Source: Adineta steineri
Taxonomy: Eukaryota > Rotifera > Eurotatoria > Adinetida > Adinetidae
Length of the DNA: 64,000 nucleotides
Assembly: GCA_905250115.1 (NCBI GenBank)
Contig: CAJNOI010000169.1
Coordinates: forward strand, 83,940 to 147,939
Reading direction: 5' to 3'
In this document: in pieces, positions 24,017 through 35,579 of the stretch
Numbering within the stretch: the first letter of the stretch is position 1
Layout: every line of letters starts with the position of its first letter
The notes under the pieces: generated by a model
Seen by the model: only the letters and a program-made list of their open reading frames with translations
Told to the model about the DNA's origin: nothing
The model's database searches: none
Position numbers and translations under genes: made by a program

Positions 24017-25087
24017 ATGAAAGACGTTCTATGCGATTATTCATCGCCTTTTTTCCATCGTATATTAACATATGATTTCTTGCATAATTTTATATTTCGA
24101 TTGAAACAACAAAAAATTGTAATGGATCTGAAAAGTGAATTATTACAACAACTTCAACAAGCTTCAGTTGAACAAAACAAAACTGAAACTAAATCAACTT
24201 ATCATCAGAAGTACGACGACGAGTATTATTCCAAGTTAATATGGAATTCAACAAGTTATGATGATGTTGAAAAGATCCAAGTACAATTGGTAGTTGTACA
24301 GAATGATGATCAACATGACCTTTTCGATTATATTCGTCATACTGTATCTTCAATGCCTCAATGTCAAGTTCCTGGTCGAACATTATCAGTATTGATTTAT
24401 GACAAACAATCCGAGAGTTATCTTGGAATAATTCAACTTACAACGGATTTATTAAAAAGTGAATTTAAAAATGCATTTATAAATTTAGAAGAAAGAAAGA
24501 GAGGTCGACTTAAACAACATATTCGTGATCATTCAGCGAATTTATCTATTTGTGTTCCTGTGCAACCATTTGGATTTAACTTTTGTGGTGGAAAGTTATT
24601 AGCAATGCTTGCATTTTCTACTGAACTTCATCAATTATACGAAAAACGTTATTCGAAATCTTTAGCTTTAATAACAACAACATCTATACATGGAAAATCA
24701 ATTCAATATGATCGATTAAAACAATTGAAATTTATTGGTTATACAAAAGGATTTGGAACGAGTCATATTTCAGCATCTTTTATGGACAAAGTCAGAGAAT
24801 ATTTGAAAGTGAACAATCCAGAAGTACTTACTCGAAAACAATCTAAATGGCAATTACTTAAATTTGTAGCACAGAAATTGAATATCGATAGTAGTGAATT
24901 ATTTTATCATGGTGATCAACGAGGAATTTATTGTGGTTGGACTGGAACGAATGCTAATGAGTTTTTATTAAAAACGAAAACGAATTTTGTACAGGATAAA
25001 CTTCAATCTGTTGAATCAACTGCTTCATTCTGGAAACAAAGATGGGCAAAACAACGAGCAACACATCTAAACAAAAGTCAAATATAA
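24017..25087 (+). CDS. DUF4338 / DruA-like protein
   Basis: A single-exon frame of 356 residues from ATG 24017; an ATG at 24122 (321 residues) is also plausible. A TTTAAAA motif near 23960 may be the core promoter. The core (about residues 120-250) reads GRTLSVLIYD, YLGIIQLTTD, SICVPVQPFGFNFCGGKLL, then ITTTSIHGKSIQYDRLK and FIGYTKGFGTSHIS. I recognise this as the DUF4338 family, which includes DruA of the Druantia anti-phage system and relatives in phages and large DNA viruses. Its biochemical activity is not established to my knowledge. No companion Druantia genes are visible. A prokaryotic or viral origin with adaptation to an intron-poor eukaryotic context is inferred. No frame break is seen, so it may be functional. 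Confidence 0.6.
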   Translation: MKDVLCDYSSPFFHRILTYDFLHNFIFRLKQQKIVMDLKSELLQQLQQASVEQNKTETKSTYHQKYDDEYYSKLIWNSTSYDDVEKIQVQLVVVQNDDQHDLFDYIRHTVSSMPQCQVPGRTLSVLIYDKQSESYLGIIQLTTDLLKSEFKNAFINLEERKRGRLKQHIRDHSANLSICVPVQPFGFNFCGGKLLAMLAFSTELHQLYEKRYSKSLALITTTSIHGKSIQYDRLKQLKFIGYTKGFGTSHISASFMDKVREYLKVNNPEVLTRKQSKWQLLKFVAQKLNIDSSELFYHGDQRGIYCGWTGTNANEFLLKTKTNFVQDKLQSVESTASFWKQRWAKQRATHLNKSQI

Positions 25088-25834
25088 ACATTTAAGATGT
25101 TCAAAATGGTGCTTTCAGAATATTTGTCAGTTCATACACTGACATATAATGGATCTTTGTATTTTGTAAATATGTATTTTCTGTATGATAAGCAACTTTT
25201 ACGATCAAATAAAATGACTATAGTTTTAGCATATCGGATATGCGAATATTCATCACAAGTTTTAATAGACTTTTTCTCAGTCGATCGATGCTTTAAAAGC
25301 ACAATAACTATTTTAACATAACAATCAAAATCGAACTCACCTTCAAGATTTATAAACAGCAGAGAAAAGAAAAAACCGAGAGCACTCGTAAGAAAAATGC
25401 TTGCTAAGTAAGAAAACAAAAGAGGTTGCTATACTGAACAACACATATATAGTAGATAATATAATATGCAGGTTGTTCGAAAGTGGGAAAAAAAAGTACT
25501 CATTCATTTAACGATAAATACAGAGTAAAACCGGTTATGGACACACAATTAATACACTCTAAGAACTTTTATCATGTATGTATATTTTATTTGCAATATT
25601 ATGAGATTAATGACAAAATAAAAAACTCAATGTTAAGAATAGTTATAAAGAATGAAAACGAGGTATTTTAATTAATATTGATAGAATATTAATGTTAAAA
25701 AATTGGATAAATAATCAGATTATAATCGATCGAAAACCTAGAAATAGTTCCGATTCAATTAGCTCTTATACATAAAATAATCTTATTATAATGTATATCA
25801 AACTTTATACAATGACTTATCAACAATTTACAAC

Positions 25835-26250
25835 AATTGAAATTGGATAGACTCGTGATCAAGTGATAAATTTAGTTGGTAGTACAGGATGTAATGTTTC
25901 AGAAGCTAGTTCAAGTGATACAGCTGCTATTATAGTTCAATATACAGCAGCTAGAACTATCTTTGTTAATGCTGCTCTTAGTTTTATTAATGGAAAATTA
26001 ATAACAAAAACTGAAATTGGTTACTTTTTAACTATCAGCAACAAAATTACTTTACAATAATATAGTACAATACAAATTGGATAGACTCGTGATCAAGTAA
26101 CACAATTCATTGGTAATGCAGGAAGTACTGCTTCAGAAGCTAGTTGTTAATGTTCAATATAAAGTAGTTGGAACTGTCTTTGGTACTGTTAATTTTATAT
26201 TTATTATTGGAAAACTTAATACCAAAACTGGAATTGGTTTTAAATAAATA
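25835..26250 (+). pseudogene. Two decayed tandem BLIP/DUF3862-like modules
   Basis: Two direct repeats about 236 bp apart each read I-G-stop-TRDQV, then (V/I)G..G...SEAS, then QY....(T/V)F, then NGKL..KT(E/G)IG. This resembles the bacterial small periplasmic BLIP/DUF3862/SmpA-type module. Both have TAG where a Trp (TGG) would be expected before TRDQV, and the second has a further stop. They are non-functional, and the shared TAG suggests the duplication followed the first mutation. Family assignment is moderate. Confidence 0.45.
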
Positions 26251-26259
26251 AACTTTTTT

Positions 26260-27000
26260 TATTTTTAGTTAGGTCATTTTATATAATCCGGAATTTTTTT
26301 TTCATTATTTTACTCAAGAAAACTTAACTAAATATATATTTCATTAATAAAAAAAACTTTCCAAATATCAATTCATACTATCGCGCACTTCTCTTATTAG
26401 AATTGAAGAAGGGTGATGTAAGTAAGAGTGCGAATGACTATGAGTCTCAGGTATGTTGCCAACCAATGAAATAAACGATTTATTGAAATATCTAGTTATT
26501 AGTTGGCTCAGATCTGGTTGGGTCCAAAACAAATGTGAAACCGTAGCTCTCTATTCAAACTACACAGGAGAAATTGCATTATCAGAGGATATGGATGGTT
26601 AAGTATGGAAGAAACATTTGATCGATTCCAACACTATATGCCAAATGAATATGCATTGTTCAGGGTGTGAGCAGGATTACCAGATCATACGAATTTTTCG
26701 ACAATTTCCACATTTTGAAGCTTTTTGACGATGTGGGTATTCGTTTCATTTCACACTTGCCCACACCTACTCCACACCCACATCAACTCACACCCTATGA
26801 GCAGAAATAACTGACTGTATAAAAATTATTGATAAATTTATTCAGTTCAGTTTTTTTTACTTGAAAAAAAAAGTGTCATTTTGGCATAGTTCTCACTTAA
26901 CGAAAAGAACAGTAAAACTACTGTTATTAACTAGGAATACATAAAAATGCAGTTGCCTATATCAGTATTCGTCATCGTCTCTGCGTAGTCGGATGAAGAG
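26260..27000. other. Intergenic with a degenerate telomere-like repeat
   Basis: 26660-26805 has scattered GGTGTGAG / CACACCCACAC segments resembling a decayed member of the palindrome family. A 49-codon frame at 26453-26602 has no recognisable features. Confidence 0.4.
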
Positions 27001-27013
27001 AAAAATATGTCTA

Positions 27014-27879
27014 CTATGCATTATAAAACCATCGACCATCAATTAAATTATGAAGACAATTATTTCGTATGAAAATCGGTTTCATATACGATATTCCATA
27101 TTCTTTATATGCAATTTTATGTGATTGTCTTGGTATTTTAACATTTCTGCCTAACCATTTAACAGATTTTAATGGATAAATATCTGAAATTAATCTTGAT
27201 TGATATTTAAGACTAGAATCAAATAATTGTAAAACTGGTTTTATTTCATGTTCACCGTAACGTTTCCATAACCAGATATCAACATGTGGTTGTCGTGCAG
27301 ATTTTTCATTTACAGATGATAATGAAAATAATTTTCTATCTGGATAATATTCAACATTAAAATCATTGTTTTGAAATGTTTCAATGAAAAGTTGAATATT
27401 ATTTAATTTCGAATGGTTATGATTAGATTTAAATGGCCATTCAATTGATAAATCAACATCTTGATCCCATATGTTATATGTTTCATTTCTTAAAACATTT
27501 AATAATGATTGACAATCAGGCCAATAAATAATTGATAAATCATCTAACATATCCATTATTCGATGAGTTAATTTCATATTTGTCTTTGAATATTTTGCAG
27601 TTACAGCACATTGACCATATTGATAATAAACTTCTAATATGACAAGAATTGATACGATTAAAACTAATATAAATAATAAAATAAAACAAAGGAATCCATT
27701 TCGTTTATTGGATATAAAAGGAGTATTTCTTTTTTCTTTTATTGTTTTAGAAAATTGTCTAAATAAAAAAAAGAATAGATATCTTATTAAAATTTCTATA
27801 TAATAATAAGAATTACAATATGAAATCGATTATTTTTATAGAGAATTTACCTAAATATCGATCGTATGAAGAAAGCCAT
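27014..27879 (-). CDS. LicD/FKRP-like type II membrane protein
   Basis: Exons 27851-27879 and 27014-27758 join in phase 2 (acceptor TTTAG), giving 257 residues. Residues 1-30 are a basic cytoplasmic tail, followed by one signal-anchor helix (FLCFILLFILVLIVSILVIL), then a lumenal LicD-type domain. Visible motifs are YWPDCQSLLNVLRNE, where FKRP/LicD proteins have Y..G.SLLG..R, the metal-binding-like WDQDVDL (DxD), VDIWLW and PLKSVKWLGRNVKIP. LicD/FKRP proteins transfer phospho-sugar or phosphocholine groups. Golgi ribitol-phosphate or phosphocholine transfer is the likely activity, but the acceptor is unknown. It is shorter than human FKRP (about 500), with a minimal N-terminus. Confidence 0.75.
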
Positions 27880-28735
27880 TCAAATGATAGTGTATATAGT
27901 TAATAATCAATCTACATAAAAAAAATATTTTATTCAACACATGGTTGGTAATAAATTTTTTACGAGTGAGTAGGTAAACAACAAATTTACATTATTTAAT
28001 ATGATTTTTCTGTGCCGGTAGAACAAAAAATTGTTCTTTCTCGCAGACATATGTAGGAATCTAATTAATCTTTAAAGTATAGTCAGGTTTTATTTCGAAT
28101 ATTTTTCAAGATAAAAATCATATGTTAATGAGTTTTTGATATACGTGAGAGTAGGTGTGAGACCGTGAATGATGAATGCAAGAAATATCGACATGCACAC
28201 ACACAAACCGGCAAAATTTCATTATATGTTTATAGAGGAAACCCTTCTCTTCCCTCAAACATATAGTCACATGAAATATGCTTACCTTCTCTTGTCGAAT
28301 CTTCCGTCAACTATATACACTTGATTACGTAGTTTATGTTTCTTTTCATACTTTTTCGACTGCCAGTCATAATTTCCAACATTGTCAGATTGTTTACATT
28401 TATTACCTGTTCGTTATTGCTACTCAACTGCTTTTCTTGGAAGGAATGAGAAAGTATGGAGAGCTTCACATGAAGATTGAAAGCAGTGCATTGGTTGTGT
28501 GGATGTGAGTGGAATAGACTACTCGCAACAACACCTACATCTAATGGAATCAATCTTTCAACGAACATTCTTTATTTATTTTTCTATTCTTCTCAGAAAG
28601 ATGTCAACGAATAATTAATTTTGAAAGGTTGGAATTATTTCGGATACCAACCATAATTTTTATTGTTTTCAATTGTGGATTTTGAATTGTTCGTGCATAA
28701 TGTGTGAAATGTTGTCTATGTATATAATGAAGAAT

Positions 28736-28800
28736 AAGGGTGTGAGTGTGGGTATAAATTCATCTTTTATTTACCAACATCCACACCCACACCCATACTC
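28736..28800. repeat. Telomere-like palindrome
   Basis: AGGGTGTGAGTGTGGGT arm, AT-rich spacer of about 25 bp, CCACACCCACACCC arm. Confidence 0.8.
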
Positions 28801-29224
28801 TATTTAGATATCTATATTCATGTATCCTACGAGTTACTTTTTTGCCATTTTTTATTTATTCATCATCGATAGATATATAAGCCAGCTCTCATTAAATTAG
28901 CTATTGCGAGATGAATCCAAGGACATACTCATCGCAGTTGATATCACAATACAAAACATTAGCTAAACCACGACCGCGCGTATTTTCATAAACATCCGTA
29001 AACGATTTTATTTTTATACTTAGATGTGCATGAGCTGAGAAAGTAAAAAGAACTACACTAATACTAATCTCAAAGATATCAATATGCTTAAAAGTATAGA
29101 GTTAAATTTATTCAGCAGACATTCATCATCAAGATGGTTCTCTAAGTTTATTTTAATTGAATAAGAAAAGAATATAAGATACAAATGAAACGATATAATG
29201 AAATAGTCAAAAACGAATAGATAA

Positions 29225-29590
29225 TCATCTACATGAACGACTAGTATATCGATACATGTAAACAGAATGCGGAATGAAACCATGTGAACTAATAGCTAGA
29301 CGTGGGTCCCATTTTTCAACATAATTGAAAAGAGAATGCATTTCTGTAATTTGTTTAAAACTACCGATAGAAGAATCACGAAGCATATGTCCTCGCATAT
29401 CAATACGTAAAGCTAATATTTTCAGTAATGGACACCGACGATGTAAATAATTCGCAATTTTATGAATATTGATTGTTTCAACATTATGACGACACTGATT
29501 AACAATTAAATGAAATTATAAAAGATTTGGAAAGAGTGAGAGAAGAAAAATGAATTGTCCATTGTGAAAGAAAAAGTTTTTAAGTCGACC
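29225..29590 (-). pseudogene. C-terminal fragment of an F-box/LRR-like bdelloid protein
   Basis: A minus-strand frame of 122 codons ends at 29225, interrupted once by TAA at 29516-29518. It includes RLKNFFFHNGQFIFLLSLFP upstream of the stop, and RCPLLKILALRIDMRGHM, then QITEMHSLF downstream. The style (short leucine-rich strands, then a stretch on how far a count runs) matches C-termini of bdelloid F-box proteins. It is truncated upstream exactly where the telomere-like palindrome at 29597 begins. No start codon. Confidence 0.5.
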
Positions 29591-29596
29591 AAGTCG

Positions 29597-29667
29597 AAGA
29601 TGGGTGTGGGTGTGGGTGTGGGTATGAATATTATATCTATAATACACCCACACCCACATCCTCAAGG
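29597..29667. repeat. Telomere-like palindrome
   Basis: GATGGGTGTGGGTGTGGGTG arm and CACCCACACCCACATC arm around an AT-rich spacer. It abuts the F-box pseudogene. Confidence 0.85.
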
Positions 29668-30148
29668 TGTTTATGAAATTTTCTGACTACTTAAAGAACA
29701 CTCATTCAATTGAACATATAAAGAGCAATTGATAATATTTTACACTCTTCCAGCAAGGAAGAAGAGAAACTGATATATATTCTTGAATCAAGTTAAAAAT
29801 ATAACCATAGTATTAATTCAAACTAATTTTTCAATTGTGGAGAAGCATTTTCTGCTTTCTATATATAGAATCGTTATTAATATTACGTCATCTGACCAAT
29901 ATGATTATATACCTTTTTAGTTGGAAAAAACCAACTATTAATCGTAAATAAACTGCGCCATTTGTCAAAATGAAAAAGTGATTTTTCTTTGCAAATGAAA
30001 GCAATTATTGAATTCCACCTTATACAAATATATGATGTTTTGTTAAGAACGAATGCAAAAACTCTCTATGCAAAATGTGTTTTCATTTTGTAAAAAATTC
30101 AGACAGATGTGGTAGCGACTGTTTTTTAGTTTTATCAAATTTTTGTAA

Positions 30149-30384
30149 GAGAATACTTTTTATTTCGCAATGTTACACATTTCGGAATCAATTCCTTCGA
30201 TTTCGGAATTCTATCTTATGATCCTTTCATCTAATTACACCCTTTCATCACACCCTCACATTTTGCCTTGTTTTGTGAAGCTATTCTTTTCTAAACACGA
30301 TTGAATTCAGGCATTGATGGAACCAAGTCTGCGGACGAAATTGATTCCGAAATGTGTTACATCATGGAATAGGATTATTGCATT
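30149..30384. mobile_element. Degenerate relative of the 18.9-kb MITE
   Basis: Inverted ends share TACACATTTCGGAATCAATT on the left and ACACATTTCGGAATCAATT read from the right. The outer parts, with CGCAATGTT and CCTATTCC, match the ends of the 594-bp MITE. No clean target duplication is left. The right end sits 7 bp before the probable start codon of the ARM-TIR-ANK-ART gene. Confidence 0.55.
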
Positions 30385-30391
30385 TAGATCA

Positions 30392-33300
30392 ATGGAGTCT
30401 ACAAGGGATCCAAGACTTCTTCCAAGTATGAAAAAACATAGACCTTGTGGCCCATGCTCGGATGATATTGGTAACTTGCTGAAAATTGAATGTTTACAAG
30501 ATGTTAATGTAGAATCTAACGATACAATTGATGCTGCTACTATTATTAGATTGAATGAATACATTCATTACAACTGCAACAATTAAACAAACCATGGCTC
30601 ACAAAAACTAATTCTGTTATCACTTTGACTCGAATACGTCCAGCTATAGAATGTTTGTTTGTTAAAATTCAGTTAGTTGCTTGGTACCTTTGGAATCGTT
30701 GCCAACATATTGGTGGACGATATGAGTCATACGAATTGGAGTATTTGAGAAACGTTGGCTTATGGCAAATGAAATTGATATATTTCGAACCAATGGATTC
30801 AAAATATGACCGGACAGTATCAGAAAAGCTCATGAATAGATTTAAGAACAATCAATTATTTGCGAAGGTGTTTGGAAACGTTCTCAGTATAATGAATGAA
30901 AAATCATCGTTTAATACGAATATCGTGAATATTGTTTGTTTGTGGATGGACGCATTAACACACCTACATCGTCACTCAGGATCCATGTCAGCAATAGTTC
31001 TGGAACGTTCATCTAACGACAATATAATGACAACCATTATTACTAAGTTTATTATGAATTGTAAATATAAAAACTATCTAATTCATATGAAAAATATTCA
31101 TTTGCAACCGATCGAAAAGTTTTATATTGGTACGTGCTCATTTCATTGTGCATTCATACCGAAGCTAAAAAATTACCTAGAGATTATGGCACCATTAATT
31201 TTTTATTCTCGACGATTTATTATTTATCATTCTGAATCCGTTGAGCAGTGGTCAACAGATATTCTGGAATGTGTTCGAGGCGTTGTTACATTAATAATGA
31301 ATTATTACAAAAACAATTATGATCGTCAGAGTTCTCAAGAAAAAATCATGTTTCTGGATGACAAAGAGTATATACAATGTTTACTGAGAATTTTAAATTG
31401 TAAATGGATTCAAAAAAATATTCTACTCACTTGGTCAAATGATGAAACAATTTTAGTCGACTCAATAATAAGATTTTTAACATTGATAGTCAACCATAAT
31501 GTTAAGGAAAATACAAACTATTTTCTATATTATTCAAATTCTACCCATCATTACACTGTGAATGAACTTGAAATGCGTTTTTTGCTACGTGAAATGGATG
31601 GTGTTCATATTCTCTTTAATTTATTGTCGAATCCTTTAGAACATAAACCATTGCATTTTAATTTATATATGCTTCTTATTCGAATAATCGATGACAATGA
31701 TATAAGACAATTAAATATTAGTGAACAACTAATGTTAAGTTCCTGTCATTTATTTTCAAAGCTGTCGTCTGATGATCTTCGAAAGTATCTAATGGGATTT
31801 ACAGATTTGTGCAAGAATGAATCTATTCAGGATGAAATAATAAAAAACAATCAAATAGATTTAGTGATGAATTTTGATAAATCATTATCTGCTCGATATG
31901 AAATATTATGGACATTGAGTTTTAATTTGAATATCGCAAAACAAATGAAACAAAATTTTAATTTTATACAATCAATTCGACTTTCCACAAGAACTGATGA
32001 TGATTTCTGTTCAAACAATGCAATACGAGGTATTCTTTGGAATATAGGTGATCATGAAGGATTGGCAAAATTTGGATCTAAGAGAAACAAAGATAATTGT
32101 TTATTTGACAAAAACACCATAGAAATAGATGGTTTTGATGCTATTTTCTGTTATGATCCAGCAGATTTTTCTGAGTGTGTAATATTGCAATCATATTTGA
32201 TAGGTAATGGTTATCGAGTATGGATAAAAAAAACCTACATGTTCAAGCAACAGTTTAGAGCGTTTGTTACTAGAAAAAGAAACCAAAGCAAATTGCGTTA
32301 TTCTTTGTTTATCGGAAAATTTTATTCGTAGTAATTCATGTCGAATAGAATTACAACTTGCATTCAAAAAACAATTGAATATTATACCAGTTATTATTCA
32401 TGAGCATTATAAAATTACTTGTAAATGGTTAGATGACATTGTGACAACTATGCTGGATATAATCGATCTAACTAAGACTTCTTATAAAGAAGCGATCAGA
32501 TTATTGATTAGTACAATACAGAAGTCATCAAATACTTGTCAAGAAAAGCGTTTGCATAATTCACTAACGTCTATAGTTTATTTTCCATGCGATTTGTACG
32601 CAGATTGTAAAGATAATAATGTTGAAAAAATTAAAGAGTACATACAACACGTACCGATTAGTCAAATCAATCATGTAGAATCAAATGGGAGTACATCGTT
32701 GCATGTAGCTGCTTACTATGGATTTAACGAGTTAGTTAAACTATTGCTAAAAAATGGTGCATCACGTTCAATCAGAAACAAACATAATTTAACTGCTTAC
32801 GAAGAAGCACGAACGTCGACAATTAGAGAGATTTTCAAACGATTTAACGATGAAGATCGATTTCTTAGCAATATAGATATCAATTATGAATGGATACTCG
32901 TCTGCGAAGAAACATTTCTACAGCGAGAACATTTTCGTCAACAATTATTAAAAACATTTGCTAGGGATAGTACAGAGGATCTATCTACTAAATTCGATAC
33001 TGTATATGATAGAATAAAAGAACATTATATAATTCTATTTGAGCAAGAGAATTTACCACAAAGACAACAGTTATTGATTGATTGGTTTTTCATGAACGCT
33101 AGTATTGAAAAAAATCCAATTTGGATCGTAAAAGCATATACATCAACAACAGATTTTTATAAAATTCTCAATCGTCATTTGGCCATGTACGTTTTAGAAT
33201 ATTTTCATCCAACCCTAAACAAATCAATTGATTACAAACTTGTCAATTGTCTCATTGATTTTGTAGGAATCTTTATTCATAGCGATGGTCTGGATAAGCT

Positions 33301-33688
33301 TAACTATGTAGGCCAATGTTATCGTGGAATGTTGATGACAAAAGATGATATTTCTCAATATACCATCGGTTCACAAGTCATGAATATGACTCTTTTATCA
33401 ACTTCAAAGCAGAAGACGATAGCAGAAATTTATGCAGGCGATGGTCAGTCTAAACTAATGAGACAAACACCTGATTTTAAACTAATCCATTTTTCTACCG
33501 TATGTACTTATACAGTTAGAAATAAGCATACAGCACTCGACATTCATCAAATATCGGAAGTAACGGATGAAGAAGAGATATTGATACTACCATTCTCAAC
33601 ATTTCGTGTAACAAGTATGAAACAAAACGATCCGAAAAAGAATGGTATCTTGATTGAACTTGAACTAGAAGAATGTTGTGAATCATGA
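30392..33688 (+). CDS. ARM-like + TIR + ankyrin + ADP-ribosyltransferase fusion, frame-broken
   Basis: Three consecutive frames read one protein of about 1,098 residues from ATG 30392. Breaks lie near 30560 and in the A8 run at 32226-32233, where seven A would restore the frame. Order: ARM/HEAT-like helices to about residue 575; TIR at about 580-695 (FDAIFCYDPADFSE, GYRVWI, then CVILCLSENFIRSNSCRIEL, whose Glu aligns with the TIR catalytic Glu); ankyrin repeats at about 763-813 (GSTSLHVAAYYGFNELVKLL); and an R-S-E type ART domain at about 830-1083 (YRG, LLSTS, EEEILILPFSTF). Both catalytic domains use NAD+. Breaks may be sequencing errors or early decay, since all key residues survive. A mutated MITE borders the start. 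Confidence 0.75.
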
Positions 33689-33728
33689 CAAGTCTATTAT
33701 TATAAATACAGATAATGAAGTTTATATA

Positions 33729-33797
33729 TCTTGAGGGGTAGGTGTGAGTGTTGGTGGGTGTGGGTGTGAATACTGTATTCATTTAGCATCCACCCTA
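33729..33797. repeat. Telomere-like repeat, partly palindromic
   Basis: TCTTGAGGGGTAGGTGTGAG arm followed by GGTGGGTGTGGGTGTG. The C-rich arm is reduced to CATCCACCCTAATA. It lies just downstream of the fusion gene. Confidence 0.7.
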
Positions 33798-34089
33798 ATA
33801 TTTCCAAGTGCCAGTAGTATTTCAATTTATGTGAAAAATCTGTCGGACTAAAACTCCAAATGATGTGTTTAAATATAATTCCCTCTATTCAAAGGAGGAT
33901 TATGTTTGAAATTATTACACTACTATATGCTTGTTTGTTCGTTAGGAGAATTAATTAAGGAAAGTATGCAGTCCGATTCTGACTTATGAGATCGAGAGAA
34001 GTCGAATATGAACATTTGATAAATTCTCTTGGTGCAATCGTCGATCTGCCCTTGAGATATAGCTGGAGTAATTTGAAGGTGTCGATAAG

Positions 34090-34157
34090 TTTAAGGTGGG
34101 TGTGGGTGCAGGTGTGGGTGTGAATATCCGTCGTCGTCTAACTCACCTGCCTTGCCT
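34090..34157. repeat. Telomere-like G-rich arm ending at an assembly gap
   Basis: TTTAAGGTGGGTGTGGGTGC and GGTGTGGGTGTG, then a partial C-rich arm (CTCACCTGCCTTGCC) running into Ns. The hairpin may have caused the assembly break. Confidence 0.7.
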
Positions 34158-34167
34158 NNNNNNNNNN
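34158..34167. other. Assembly gap (10 N)
   Basis: Ten N between a telomere-like repeat and a TPR pseudogene. Confidence 0.98.
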
Positions 34168-35129
34168 TAAACCTATATTATTTAAACTTTTACCAATATT
34201 TTGATGATTGGGTGGTAGAACATTTTTACGCATTAACAAACAGTTTAGTTCGTATGTTAGAGAACGTTCATACTGAAGTCGAATTCTTTGTATATAACTT
34301 AAACTCATAAGAAATTCATCAGTAGTTAATTGTCCTGCAACAGAATTGGCTTCGTCAATTTTTAAGCATTGTTCATAAAATTCAATTGCCTGATCATAAG
34401 ATTGTTTCTGATAATAATTAAATGCTACCCAATTTAGACAAAGAACTATTCGACTATAATCAGCACCATAAAATTCTTTGAGTATATTACTATTCGATAA
34501 TAATAATTCACAGATTCATCAAAACTTCTCTCGTTATATTTGATATTATCAAGACTTATAAAAGTAAATGGAATATCTGCTATGAGAGATAGAGAATTTT
34601 TCTCATAGATTATTAAGACTTCTTGAAATAAATCATTAACTTCATTATATTTTCCTTGTTTTCGTTGAATAGCACCCATAAGGTTTAAACTCTGAATAAG
34701 TTTCGTAGTATCAGTAGAAGAATGCAGTTTTAGAATATTTAATGCTTTCTATTTGAAATCAAATGCTTCATCAAATTTATTTTGATACAATAAAGCTCGA
34801 CTGATAATGCTAAGATTGTCAACAATCATTATATGATGAGTTGGATTATATTTTTCTGTAAACGTTATTGATTGTTGGACGAAATCAAAAGCTGCGTTAA
34901 ATTTATTTCGACTGAGTTGTATGCGAATAATTGCATTGAAACTGCTTCCTATACAAGTATTACCTCGTGTAGTACTATTTTCCTTTCGAAGTGTTAATAC
35001 TTGTTCGTGATGTTTAACGAATTTATCATGTTTCAATATATTATCATACCATGTCATGAAAATCGGCGAATAATCGCGATTAATCAGTATTTTTATTAAA
35101 AATTGATTGACTACATCTAGATTTTTCAA
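34168..35129 (-). pseudogene. Kinesin-light-chain-like TPR protein, degraded
   Basis: The minus strand reads a helical TPR array: FNAAFDFVQQSITFTEKYNP, KALNILKLHSS, GKYNEVNDLFQEVLIIYEKN, and YDQAIEFYEQCLKIDEANS followed by LPPNHPIIGKSLNNIG. An in-frame TAG lies near 34747 and there is a frameshift near 34490-34450. The frame has no ATG and continues into the 10-N gap. This is the TPR part of an ART-TPR-like gene, related in style to 44118-46298, now inactive. Confidence 0.7.
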
Positions 35130-35472
35130 TTATTTTTTATTTGAAAATAATTAATTATTTGTATCATTTGTTACGATAGAACTAATAATAAAAATAAAAG
35201 AATTATAAAAAATGATGTATACTCCCCTACAGGCATCATTCATACAATATAAATACAGTAGGTAAACAAAAAAAAAACTTATAATTAACATATAAAGAGA
35301 TATGGTAAAGAATCATAGTTACAATACATACAGAATATGAAGATGTAAAAGAACAGCAATCAATAATAGAACATCCGAATTAGTTAGATCATATGTACGA
35401 AATCACAATAAAAGAAAAGGAAACATAATGAATTATCAAAATATCACAAGCTTAAGCTTTTAATTGACGTTG

Positions 35473-35576
35473 TTATGAAGACTGTTTATTTGTTTCTGGA
35501 ATATTGGCGTTTTGTTGTATTGACGATATCGATTCTGTTGGTTGATTTTCAGCATCACTACTGTGGCTATTGTTAT
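35473..35576 (-). CDS. Possible terminal exon, polar Ser/Asn/Gln-rich
   Basis: After a GTAG acceptor the minus strand reads about 33 codons (NNSHSSDAENQPTESIS... ending NKQSS) before TAA. Composition is coding-like compared with the surroundings, but no upstream exon was identified. It could be the C-terminal tail of a lost gene. Confidence 0.25.
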
Positions 35577-35579
35577 CTA

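Noticed and set aside
25132-25419. Hydrophobic minus-strand frame resembling a signal-peptide protein
   Set aside because: No ATG, and the reading frame overlaps the 3' flank of the DruA-like gene; no downstream exon was found.
26453-26602. 49-codon ATG frame with an in-frame continuation after TAA
   Set aside because: Too short, no recognisable feature, and it borders a decayed repeat.
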